Shown here: positions 28,401 to 35,656 of the stretch, piece by piece
Position numbering within the stretch: the stretch's first letter is position 1
How the letters are laid out: every line of letters starts with the position of its first letter
Origin: Candidatus Zipacnadum vermilionense
Lineage (GTDB): Bacteria > Armatimonadota > Zipacnadia > Zipacnadales > Zipacnadaceae
DNA: 52,865 nucleotides
Reading direction: 5' to 3'
Assembly: GCA_029821755.1 (NCBI GenBank)
Contig: JALGSV010000024.1
Span: 1-52,865, forward strand
Notes under the pieces: generated by a model
The model's database searches: none
What the model saw: the letters and a program-made list of their open reading frames with translations, nothing else
Told to the model about the DNA's origin: nothing
Position numbers and translations under genes: made by a program

Positions 28401-28786
28401 GCGCCTTCCCGACGCCGGCGGCACAGTGCCTCCACTTGGGACAGTATGGCTGTGAGCTCCTCTAACCAACCAGGGCGCCGTATCAGGTAGACATCGGCGC
28501 CCTCACTCAGAGCCTGTGCGGCCAAGGACTCCGCCCCGGGGAAAGCTGTCACCAGCAACGCAGAGACCGGGGCGCCCGCCCGGATCTGGCGGACGCTCAA
28601 CAGACCGGTCGCTCCGGGGGTGGAGATCTCCCAGATAACCGCTCGGTATTCTTCCGTCGCGGCCAGCGCTAGGAATTCTTCGGCGCTGGTCGCTATCTCT
28701 ACCTGCCAGGTGGGGTCCCAAGCCTGTATCTCCCCCCGCAGCCGTTCGGCCGACTGACGATCCTGGTGGCTTAGTAGCACTCGCAT
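25406..28786 (-). CDS. multi-sensor histidine kinase with degenerate receiver, PAS and GAF domains
   Basis: 1126 residues, with no transmembrane segment visible, so probably cytoplasmic. Order: receiver-like fold at ~1-120 in which the phosphoacceptor position reads WEIST (Glu instead of Asp) and the conserved Lys is Arg; short coiled coil; PAS at ~145-260 (MVLTPTGRVEACNQAAAELTGRDR); a second PAS-like region at ~285-390; then GAF-like domains over ~400-890. The HisKA phosphoacceptor is H909 in SAVSHELRRPLA. The ATPase domain has the N box with ENAIKYNH, G1 DTGPGIP and G2 GTGLGLSIA. It presumably phosphorylates the OmpR-type regulator encoded next. Signals are unknown. Confidence 0.93.
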   Translation of the reverse strand: MRVLLSHQDRQSAERLRGEIQAWDPTWQVEIATSAEEFLALAATEEYRAVIWEISTPGATGLLSVRQIRAGAPVSALLVTAFPGAESLAAQALSEGADVYLIRRPGWLEELTAILSQVEALCRRRREGAGLEREVQRLRDQHEAFLDSVARPLMVLTPTGRVEACNQAAAELTGRDRHDLIGEYFGGMLLVPTSLDGLLAALNDPLQTLPAPGPGLVSAWRDGEELGAELLIAENEGHYRLTTLSLRQLTAVAGSNVLVTFDKLSGAEGEHAARPSGLAEMVWESPVLYVAQTDGGMRVTRLGEGLREALGERAQEAVGRPAAEVFGVQATQRVVDALQPTGHFTGEVVLHLKPDQSRSCHLVVTKADGERGEAALWVATALREDEGEDQAHLVERAIVNLAEAISCLEGVREPQDLPAQVLEAVAHLVRSDAGVCRMDLAYNGEGRQVSEASRGLSTANAESVAERLETLLRGGNLPRQALVFSDLDEYCQRGSEVSLQLALGAEGLASAVWIPVAIGGEPVGFVFLGSRRKGAFHSWMQPVLDLLSAEIGRAASAVTLFYQTQLSASLAQQLLRISVALNSRDDLEDVLRRVAEAAVNISGGTCCWVEILDDQAQQFVSTFRHCPDHQLVQDLYVEVHRASWDAVETQAPAQAEVEVPNGTHYRIIAVPLRAQGRVVGVMTLGHPDARRVGSTVLNALQVLATQAAAAVQNMQLLALAAQRTRRMEAAATQAREEELRARTVLQAAASVTESRDLSETITQIARSAAQEIGFERVRVFLADHQGGVLQGRAEAYSDGSVLSIDSQTVPLRAGADLLADAALSSAPYLMYSVSDEEEEEGTGYEQLFMPLRWQGELMGLIAADNRSSQRSISSQQTRLLRALATLAAVAIERARMDEVRHQLVSAVSHELRRPLASIQAYNELLLDEDAGSVNEEQRTYLQRVEEGCGRLGRMIEDLLDWSQLRSGKITVDRQQSDLRDTVQEVADELEPKARQAEVVLSVEVVEGTQSMETDTNLLQQVLSNLVENAIKYNHPGGRVSVRLRSDADSAVIEVSDTGPGIPPEFRGRVFEEFERGPRELHGQTEGTGLGLSIAARLTEYLGGSLHLESTVGEGSTFSVRLPYAPT

Positions 28787-28887
28787 GTGCCGGCGACCGA
28801 CCTCTCACCCTCCAGTCACACCTGCTCCAGCGCAGCAATTGCCGCTGACAGGCCTCCCCCGGACTGTCGGTAGTCGTTGACTGGAGA

Positions 28888-28893
28888 ATTATA
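28888..28893 (-). promoter_or_regulatory. possible -10 box for the sensor kinase gene
   Basis: TATAAT on the minus strand about 100 bases upstream of the kinase ATG, in the one clearly AT-rich stretch of the window (28880-28945). No good -35 hexamer is seen. Confidence 0.35.
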
Positions 28894-28941
28894 TCATCCT
28901 TAGGAAAACTTTACTACTATCTGCGATACTTTTTCTTTTGT

Positions 28942-29877
28942 TTACCATCCCAGCTCCGCGAACCCGCTCGACAGGGACATCAGTCCCGGCCCCAGCACCA
29001 CGATAAACAACGCCGGCAGAATGCAGAAGATCAGCGGAAACAACATCTTGACCGAAAGCGTCGCCGCCGCCTGTCGGATCTGCATGCTCCGCCGCGTACG
29101 CAGCGCGTCGGCCTGCGTCCGCAGCGTATTGGCGATGCTCACCCCCAACTGCTCCGCCTGCCGCAGCGCCGCGATAAGCATCAGCAGGTCCTGCACCCCC
29201 ACTCGCTCCCCCATATCCCCCCAAGCTTCCTGCCGGCTCTTGCCCAACCGCACCTCCGTAAGCAGCCGGCTGAACTCGTCCGGCATCGGCCCGTGCTTGC
29301 GCTTGATAACTACCGCCAGCGCCCCGTCCAGGCCCGTCCCCGCCTCGGTGCTAACCACTAGCAGGTCGATGATATCCGGCAGTGCCTTGCGGATCACTCC
29401 CTGCCGCTGCTTGATTCTACCCTCCAGTAAGTAGTCGGGGCCGATGACGCCTATAGCCAGGATGCAGACACCCATCAGCATTCTCATCCCCAGGCTCATG
29501 TTACCCAGGATCATCACCAGCAGCGCCACCAGTACCCCCACCATCAGCGCCACGAACTTTATCGCCACGAAGCTGGCCACCGTCAGTTGCGGCGGGTTGC
29601 CGGCACGGTCCAGCCGCTTGCGCGTGCTTTGCAGCATCTTCGAGGGCGCCAGCCCCACCACCCGGTCCCGCGCGCTCTGCAACTGTGGCGCCATTACGCG
29701 TTCGAACAGCGACTTGTTGAGCGTAGAGTCCAGGCTGGTCCCGCGCACGATCACGCGGCTCTGCTGCTGCACCGCCTGCAGCCGCTCGCCCACGCGCACC
29801 GCCCGGCTATCCCCCACCAGGCTGACCACCAACACCCCCAAGGCTATGAATACCAGCAACCCAATCAGCAGGTACAT
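28942..29877 (-). CDS. tadC: Tad pilus assembly membrane protein TadC
   Basis: 311 residues of the type II secretion F family. N-terminal membrane helix MYLLIGLLVFIALGVLVVSLV (split: LLIGLLVFIALGVLV), two central helices at ~100-150, cytoplasmic helical bundle with LPDIIDLLVVSTEAGTGLDGAL at ~185-207, and a last membrane helix near 275-300. With TadB it forms the inner-membrane platform on which the TadA ATPase acts. The ATG at 29875-29877 has GAGGAG eight bases upstream. Last gene of the Tad locus; separated from tadB by 118 bases that contain inverted 7-bp repeats. Confidence 0.92.
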   Translation of the reverse strand: MYLLIGLLVFIALGVLVVSLVGDSRAVRVGERLQAVQQQSRVIVRGTSLDSTLNKSLFERVMAPQLQSARDRVVGLAPSKMLQSTRKRLDRAGNPPQLTVASFVAIKFVALMVGVLVALLVMILGNMSLGMRMLMGVCILAIGVIGPDYLLEGRIKQRQGVIRKALPDIIDLLVVSTEAGTGLDGALAVVIKRKHGPMPDEFSRLLTEVRLGKSRQEAWGDMGERVGVQDLLMLIAALRQAEQLGVSIANTLRTQADALRTRRSMQIRQAAATLSVKMLFPLIFCILPALFIVVLGPGLMSLSSGFAELGW

Positions 29878-29900
29878 GTCCGCTGCTCCTCTTGGGGAGC

Positions 29901-29988
29901 ATTGATGATTGATGAATGTCAGAGCAGACGGCGCGCCCTCCCCGCGAAGGCGGTGCCCCTCTCTATTTATCATTCATCATTCATCAAT
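29901..29988. repeat. inverted arrays of 7-bp repeats between tadB and tadC
   Basis: Left arm 29901-29918 (units ATTGATG) and right arm 29971-29988 (units ATTCATC) are reverse complements over 18 bases with one mismatch, around a 52-base core. A similarly built element with other unit sequence is at 32444-32552. Confidence 0.7.
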
Positions 29989-29995
29989 TCCCCTT

Positions 29996-30958
29996 CTACA
30001 TCTCCACCGCGATCAGTTTCTTCATAATTAGTCCGCCCACCAGCAGCAGCCCCGCGCCCAACCCCAGCAGCATGTACCCCATCTGCGTATGGAACAGCGG
30101 CTGCAGATACTCGGGACTGACGATACTGATGATGACGGCGATAGCGAAGGGCATGGCCACGAGAATTCCGGCCGACAGGCGGCCCTCGGCGGTGGCCGCC
30201 GAGATCTCCCCCGACAACTTCACGCGCTCGCGCACCATGCTCGAGATATTGTCCAGCACCTCCGCCAGGTTTCCGCCCAGCTCCAACTGGGTCTGGATGG
30301 CCGCCACCAACAGCTCCAGGTCGTAGTTCTTGGTGCGCAGCACGATCCCGTCCAGGGCATCGGGCAGGGAGATGCCGAAGGCCACCTCCTCCAACACTCG
30401 CCCGAATTCCACCGAGATGGGCGGGTGCATCTGCGTCTCCACCAGCTTCAATCCACGTGAGATAGCGAAGCCCGAGCGCAGAGCCGAGGTGAGCATGTCC
30501 AAAGCATCGGGCAACTGAGCGCTGAGCGCCTTGCTCCGCCCCGCCTGCTTGGACTTGAGCAGCATCCAGGGGACAGCCCCGCCCAGCCCCCCCCCGACCA
30601 CCCCCAGCAGCAGCGACTTGGTCAGCACCATCAGCCCCGCCGCCAACCCCAGCCCGCCCAGGATGCTGATCGCCACAAACTCGGACGGCCGCAGCAGCCA
30701 TCCAGCCTGCAAGATCTCCAACTGCAGCGACTCAAACCACGGCAGGCCGCTCAGCAATGCGGACAGCCCCGCCGCCCGGTCGTCCTGCTCGACCCAGTCC
30801 TGCCGATCCCCAGCCGCCACCGCCACGGTCCCCGACTCATCTCGTCCGGCGGAAGCCAGCCGCATATGCGAGCGCAGGCGCGGGGCCCACCATATCCACA
30901 GCAGTGTCCCCGTCGCGCCCACCCCCAGCAAAACCGCTCCCACAGCCATCAACCACAT
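29996..30958 (-). CDS. tadB: Tad pilus assembly membrane protein TadB
   Basis: 320 residues of the type II secretion F family, paralogous to TadC. N-terminal membrane helix at ~5-25, a pair of hydrophobic helices at ~95-140 (FVAISILGGLGLAAGLMVL), the cytoplasmic four-helix region containing LPDALDMLTSALRSGFAISRGL at ~150-172 and two C-terminal membrane helices at ~260-315. RBS AGGAGGTGA lies ten bases before the ATG. It lies downstream of tadA with a GTAGGGGC hairpin between them. Confidence 0.92.
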   Translation of the reverse strand: MWLMAVGAVLLGVGATGTLLWIWWAPRLRSHMRLASAGRDESGTVAVAAGDRQDWVEQDDRAAGLSALLSGLPWFESLQLEILQAGWLLRPSEFVAISILGGLGLAAGLMVLTKSLLLGVVGGGLGGAVPWMLLKSKQAGRSKALSAQLPDALDMLTSALRSGFAISRGLKLVETQMHPPISVEFGRVLEEVAFGISLPDALDGIVLRTKNYDLELLVAAIQTQLELGGNLAEVLDNISSMVRERVKLSGEISAATAEGRLSAGILVAMPFAIAVIISIVSPEYLQPLFHTQMGYMLLGLGAGLLLVGGLIMKKLIAVEM

Positions 30959-30984
30959 TGTTGGCTCACCTCCTCCGGGTCTCC

Positions 30985-31026
30985 GTAGGGGCGGCTGTCG
31001 CGGCCCCCGCGCTGCGACAGCCCCCT
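30985..31026. repeat. GTAGGGGC-type hairpin between tadA and tadB
   Basis: Arms GTAGGGGCGGCTGTCGCG and CGCTGCGACAGCCCCCT pair over about 16 bp. The element sits inside the operon, so it may partly terminate or stabilise the transcript. Confidence 0.6.
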
Positions 31027-31093
31027 GTTCGCTTCGCTTGGGCCGCCGAGGAGGGGCGCGTGCCGCGCCACCTCAGGCCGCCAAACGCTCCCC

Positions 31094-32410
31094 TTACCCT
31101 CTGTTCATAAAGATCTCTGTCGGCAGCTCAATCCCCTCCGCCTCCATCAGTTCCGTGAACAGCGGCCGCACTCCGGTCGCCTTGTGCTGCCCGATGACCT
31201 TCCCCTCGGCGCTCATGCCGTGCCGCTCGAAAGCGAACAGCTCCTGCAGGACGATATGCTCGCCTTCCATCCGTTGCACCTCGGTGATCGAGGTAATCCG
31301 CCGGCTGCCGTCCCGCAGGCGCGACTGGTGCACGATCAGGTGCAGCGCGCCCGCGATCTGTTCCCGGATCGCCTTCACCGGCAGTTCCATCCCCGCCATC
31401 AGCACCATTGTCTCCAGGCGGGCCAGGGTATCGCGCGGGCTGTTGGAGTGCAGGGTGGACAGCGAGCCATCGTGGCCGGTGTTCATCGCCTGCAGCATGT
31501 CCAGGGCCTCGGCGCCGCGGCACTCACCGATCACGATCCGGTCAGGCCGCATCCGCAGCGCGTTGCGCACCAGGTCTCGGATGGCGATGGCGCCCTTGCC
31601 CTCCACGTTCGGCGGCCGGCTCTCCAGGGTGATCACGTGCTCCTGCTGGAGCTGCAACTCGGCCGCGTCCTCGATGGTCAAAATGCGCTCGTCGTTGGGG
31701 ATGAACGAAGACAGCACGTTAAGCGTAGTCGTCTTGCCGCTGCCGGTCCCGCCGCTCACCAGGGCATTAAGCCGCGATTTGACGCAGGCTTCCAGAAAAA
31801 CACTCATCTCCGGGCTCATGGAGCCGAAGGCGACCAGGTCGTCCGGCGTCAGCCGCTCGGCGGCGAACTTCCGGATGGTGATACACGGCCCGTTGAGCGC
31901 CAGGGGCGGGATGATGGCATTCACCCGCGAGCCGTCCGGGAGACGGGCATCCACCATCGGCACGCTCTCATCCAACCGCCGCCCCAGCGGCGAGATGATC
32001 TTCTCGATGATGCGCATCACATGGTCGTCGTCCGCAAACCGCCGATCGCTCATCTCCAGGTGCCCGGAGCGCTCGATGAAGACCTGCGTGGGCCCGTTGA
32101 CCATGATCTCGCTGATGTCGGGGTCATCCAGCAGCGTCTGGATCGGCCCGTACCCCACCACCTCATACAGCACTTCCTGCTCAATCTGCTGCCGCACGCG
32201 ACCGGTCAGCGACAAGTTGCTCTCTGTCGTCACCACATCGGTGAGGTAGGCGATTCGCTCAGCCAGTTGCCGACGATTCAGCCGCTGCAATACCGTGAAC
32301 TCGGTCTCACTGAGCAGTTTCCGATGAACGACCTGCTTGAGCTCGTTCATGTCGGTCGTGGCTCGACCGCTTCCCGGCGCCTCTTGTACCGCGGCGCTCT
32401 CGGCTCTCAT
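31094..32410 (-). CDS. tadA: Tad pilus assembly ATPase TadA/CpaF
   Basis: 438 residues. Secretion ATPase that powers Flp pilus assembly from the cytoplasmic face. N-terminal domain includes GYGPIQTLLDDPDISEIMVNGP at ~86-107; Walker A is GGTGSGKTT at 220-228; the Asp box (LTIEDAAEL) and Walker B/arginine region (RIVIGECRGAEALDML) and the His box (GHDGSLSTLHSNSP) follow in order. All catalytic motifs of the TadA group are present. The first ~20 residues are unconserved and a start at Met21 is possible; GAGAGG lies close to the ATG used here. Confidence 0.95.
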   Translation of the reverse strand: MRAESAAVQEAPGSGRATTDMNELKQVVHRKLLSETEFTVLQRLNRRQLAERIAYLTDVVTTESNLSLTGRVRQQIEQEVLYEVVGYGPIQTLLDDPDISEIMVNGPTQVFIERSGHLEMSDRRFADDDHVMRIIEKIISPLGRRLDESVPMVDARLPDGSRVNAIIPPLALNGPCITIRKFAAERLTPDDLVAFGSMSPEMSVFLEACVKSRLNALVSGGTGSGKTTTLNVLSSFIPNDERILTIEDAAELQLQQEHVITLESRPPNVEGKGAIAIRDLVRNALRMRPDRIVIGECRGAEALDMLQAMNTGHDGSLSTLHSNSPRDTLARLETMVLMAGMELPVKAIREQIAGALHLIVHQSRLRDGSRRITSITEVQRMEGEHIVLQELFAFERHGMSAEGKVIGQHKATGVRPLFTELMEAEGIELPTEIFMNRG

Positions 32411-32443
32411 TCCTCTCGGTCCCCCCTGGCGGAGAATTGCTGA

Positions 32444-32552
32444 ACGATGATCGACAATCGATAAATGACAGATGCGGTTGAACTGCCGCTTGAAGCTGCG
32501 GGCCGGCCCGACCTTTGTCGTTTATCGTTTATCGTCTATCGATTCCCCTTAC
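32444..32552. repeat. inverted arrays of 7-bp repeats between tadZ and tadA
   Basis: Left array 32444-32470 (units like CGATGAT, CGACAAT, CGATAAA) and right array 32514-32545 (TTTGTCG, TTTATCG, TTTATCG, TCTATCG) are imperfect reverse complements around a ~45-base core. Same architecture as 29901-29988 with different unit sequence. The right array runs up to the stop of tadZ. Confidence 0.65.
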
Positions 32553-33724
32553 TTCGCTCCCTTGGGCATTTCCTGCGTCAACATGTCTGCCAGCCTCTCC
32601 ACCGCTTGGGACACTGCAGCCGTGGGCCGCGACAGCACAAACGGTACGCCGCTGTTGAGCGCCGATACCGCCACCTCGGGTGCGTTCGGTATCTGCGCGT
32701 AGACCTTGTGCTTGGCCGCCTGCTCCAGTTCCTGCACGCCAAACGGGTCCTGGCCGTCCGCCCGGCTCACTACCAGCTTCACCCGCTCCGCCGGCAACTG
32801 CCCCCCCAGCAGGCTCGCCAGCAGCGCGCCGGTGTTGCGAATGCTGCTCAGGTCGGCCAGTGAGGTTACCACCACGATGTGGTTGCTCCGCAGAAAGACG
32901 TAGTTGCTCAGCGGATGTACCAGCGGCGGGATGTCGAACACGATAAAACGGAACTCCCGCCGCAGCACTCCCAGCATATTGGCCACGTAGGGCAGCGTCA
33001 GCGCCCCCGACGCGGACAGGTTCCTCGACCCGTCTACGCCACCCAGCAGGTGCAAGCCACTGCTGTGCCGGGCCAGCCGCGAGCGGACCAACTCCGAGTC
33101 CAGCTCGTCGTAGTCCGTCAACTCTAGAATGTCACCGTTCGTGCTCAGGTCCAGCAGCAGGTTAGTATCACCGTAGTGCCCGACGAAATCCACCAGTACC
33201 ACCTGGCCCGGGTAGCGTTGGGCCAGGACGACCGCCAGGTTGGTGGTCAGGGTGGTCTTGCCGATCCCACCCTTGGCTCCTGTCACCGAGATGGTCACCG
33301 GCGCTCGTGACGGATCGGTGGCCAGCGCGTACTCCTCGTCGTCCTGCCGCGGAATCCGCCGGACTAGCTCCTCGATGCGGCGCAGCAGCGTCGCCGGCTC
33401 GGTGCGCAGGTTCACTACCGACCGGGCACCCGACTGCATCGCCTCGTCGCGGATCTCCGCCTCCTCCTCCGCCGAATCCACCACCACTATCAGCACCGTC
33501 TGCGGAGAAGCCAGGCTGGCCATCCGGCACACTTCCAGGCCGTCGATGCCCGGCAGTTGTGCTCGTACCAAGGCGACCTGCGGATGCAGCCCCGCGATGG
33601 TCTGTACCGTTTCCAGACCATCGCGGGTGATCGCCACGATCTGCATTTCCGGCGCTTCGGTCAGCGCCGCGGCGAGGCTGTCTATGTCGCCCGGTTGATT
33701 CTCCGATACCAGAACCGTCGTCAT
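32549..33724 (-). CDS. tadZ: Tad pilus localisation protein TadZ/CpaE
   Basis: 391 residues. N-terminal receiver-like domain at ~1-122 in which the phosphoacceptor position is Arg54 (LVRAQLPG), so it is probably not phosphorylated. A ParA/MinD-type ATPase domain follows with the deviant Walker A KGGIGKTT at 151-158, a switch-like VDFVGHYGDTNLLLDL segment and a Walker-B-like FIVFDIPP. TadZ directs the pilus machine to its site, usually a pole. Its ATG overlaps the secretin stop by four bases (ATGA). Confidence 0.92.
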   Translation of the reverse strand: MTTVLVSENQPGDIDSLAAALTEAPEMQIVAITRDGLETVQTIAGLHPQVALVRAQLPGIDGLEVCRMASLASPQTVLIVVVDSAEEEAEIRDEAMQSGARSVVNLRTEPATLLRRIEELVRRIPRQDDEEYALATDPSRAPVTISVTGAKGGIGKTTLTTNLAVVLAQRYPGQVVLVDFVGHYGDTNLLLDLSTNGDILELTDYDELDSELVRSRLARHSSGLHLLGGVDGSRNLSASGALTLPYVANMLGVLRREFRFIVFDIPPLVHPLSNYVFLRSNHIVVVTSLADLSSIRNTGALLASLLGGQLPAERVKLVVSRADGQDPFGVQELEQAAKHKVYAQIPNAPEVAVSALNSGVPFVLSRPTAAVSQAVERLADMLTQEMPKGAK

Positions 33725-35634
33725 TGCTCGTTGGGGTAGAGCGCCTTGGGTAGCGGCGGTTGCTCCTGGCGCACGTTTCCTAGTCCTTCCTCTCCCAAAG
33801 TCCGCCCCTGCGTTTCCGTGACAATCTGCGGCATCAGCAGAATCATCAGCTCCGACTTGTTCTCCCGGTACTCTGTGGTCCTAAACAGCGCCCCCAGAAT
33901 CGGGATGTCCCCCAGGATCGGGAACTTCTCCACGGCCTTGGTCTGGGTGTTGGAGAGCAGGCCGCCGATGGCCAGAGTCTCCCCACTCGCCACATCCACC
34001 ACCGTCTCCTCGCGCCGCGTACGGAAGCCCGGCACCGACAGTCCGGCGATGCTGACCGAGGCCTGTGTGTCAATGTCGCTGACCTCGACCATCAGCTTCA
34101 GCTGGATCTCGCCCGCCGCCGTCACCTGCGGCGTGATGTCTAGAATCACACCAAACTCCTTGTACTGGATGGTGATGCTCGTGGCCGCGCCTCCGACCTG
34201 CGGGACCGGGATGGGGATCTCGCCGCCTACCAGGATACGAGCCTGTTCCCCGTCGTTGACCAGCAGGTTCGGTTGGGCCAGCACCTTAGTGGTGTTGTCC
34301 TGCACCAGGGCGTTGACCAGCACGTCCAGGGGCGCGCGCAGCGTCGGCAGGCTATCGCGGCGCAGGCGGAAGATCGCCGCCAGGTCCGGCGTGCGGGTGC
34401 CGGGCTCCGCGCTGGCCAGTAGGGACTGGGCGAAGGAGAACCCGTGGCGGTCTAACCCACCCCGGATAATGTCCAGCACCCGTACCTTCACCATGACCTG
34501 CTGCTTCTCCGGCTCCACCACCTTCACCATGTTGATGACGGTAGTGTCCGCCTTGAACAGGTCCACCACCTGCTGCACGTCCTTGAGGGCCGCTTCGGTA
34601 GGTACGTTCCCTTCGACGACCAACGCCTGGTTTCCCACCGTCCTGATCCGCAGCAGGTTCCCCAGCGCGTCTGCCATCAACTGCCGCTTGTCGCTCAACG
34701 GCAGCCCCGGCTTGGGCTGCACCTGTACCAGGTTTACCACGTCCGCCCGGTCGGCGAACACCGCCAACAGCCTGTCGGCGCGGTCCTTGGCGCGCTGGTC
34801 GACTACTTCGCCCTCCACCACGACTGTCCGTCCCTCCAGCGGGTAGATCCGGAAGCCCTGCCCCAACACCTGGGCCATCTCTGCTACTGGCGCCGGTGAC
34901 CGCGGCGACCCTATCGTCACCAGGTTCGCCACCGTCACTCCCCCGGTGCTCCCCGCCTTAACCAGCGCCCCCAAGGCCTTCAGTTCCGCAGCCCCCCCCA
35001 CCTCGCCGCGCACCATGACCGTGTTCTCGTCCCACACGATGTACTGGAACTTGCCGCCCAGCATCTCGCTCAGCACACGCGCTTGCCGTTGCGCCGGGGT
35101 CTCCGCCAAGTCCTGGCGGAAGTAGACGATCACCAGCTGGATGCTGAGGTCCTGTGCGACGTCCTTGGCCACCTTGTCAATCTCGCCCTGCCGCTGCTGG
35201 TTTGCCACCTCGCCCTTCATCAGCAGCGTGCGGTTGTCCAGAATGGTGTACTCAAACTGCGGGCCAAAGATCTCCGTCAACTGGCGCCGGGCCTCCTGGG
35301 CCTTCAGCGCCGGCTTGACAACCACCGCGTAGTCATGCCGGCCGACCTTGTCCCACACGTATAGCTTGGTCCGGCCCGGCCCCTTGGCCAGCACCAACAG
35401 CTCGTTGAGGCTGACCACAGCTACGTCTACGATCTGCGGGTCGGCCGTCGCCACCCGCTTCATCCGGTTGAAACACAGTATTCGGCTGTCGCCTTGCAGC
35501 ATGACCAGAGGGTAGCTCTCTCCCCAGGCCGCCAGGACCGTTGCCATCAGCAGTAGCACCGGGAAAAACGCCAGAGCCCCGCGGAGACCGTTGCTGCGAT
35601 GATTGATTGCTGTAGTGGTTTGCATCAGGCTCAT
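33721..35634 (-). CDS. Tad pilus secretin CpaC/RcpA
   Basis: 637 residues. Outer-membrane channel for the pilus. Signal peptide at ~17-40; pilus-secretin N-terminal domain (RILCFNRMKRVATADPQIVDVAVVS region); then four BON-like units marked by V-x-V-x-G-x-V strands (LLMKGEVANQ, VMVRGEVGGA, VVVEGEVVDQ, LVVEGNVPTE), more than the one or two usual in this family. The secretin core spans ~380-610: LAQPNLLVNDGEQARILVGGEIPI, DITPQV, SVPGFRTRREETVVDVASGETLAIGGLL. Its presence supports a diderm envelope. AGGAGG lies close to the ATG at 35634; Met4 is an alternative start. Confidence 0.93.
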   Translation of the reverse strand: MSLMQTTTAINHRSNGLRGALAFFPVLLLMATVLAAWGESYPLVMLQGDSRILCFNRMKRVATADPQIVDVAVVSLNELLVLAKGPGRTKLYVWDKVGRHDYAVVVKPALKAQEARRQLTEIFGPQFEYTILDNRTLLMKGEVANQQRQGEIDKVAKDVAQDLSIQLVIVYFRQDLAETPAQRQARVLSEMLGGKFQYIVWDENTVMVRGEVGGAAELKALGALVKAGSTGGVTVANLVTIGSPRSPAPVAEMAQVLGQGFRIYPLEGRTVVVEGEVVDQRAKDRADRLLAVFADRADVVNLVQVQPKPGLPLSDKRQLMADALGNLLRIRTVGNQALVVEGNVPTEAALKDVQQVVDLFKADTTVINMVKVVEPEKQQVMVKVRVLDIIRGGLDRHGFSFAQSLLASAEPGTRTPDLAAIFRLRRDSLPTLRAPLDVLVNALVQDNTTKVLAQPNLLVNDGEQARILVGGEIPIPVPQVGGAATSITIQYKEFGVILDITPQVTAAGEIQLKLMVEVSDIDTQASVSIAGLSVPGFRTRREETVVDVASGETLAIGGLLSNTQTKAVEKFPILGDIPILGALFRTTEYRENKSELMILLMPQIVTETQGRTLGEEGLGNVRQEQPPLPKALYPNEQ

Positions 35635-35656
35635 CTCCCTCCTGGTGGGTGGCCCC

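Noticed and set aside
31184-32443. 419-codon plus-strand frame
   Set aside because: Antisense to tadA; composition is that of a shadow frame.
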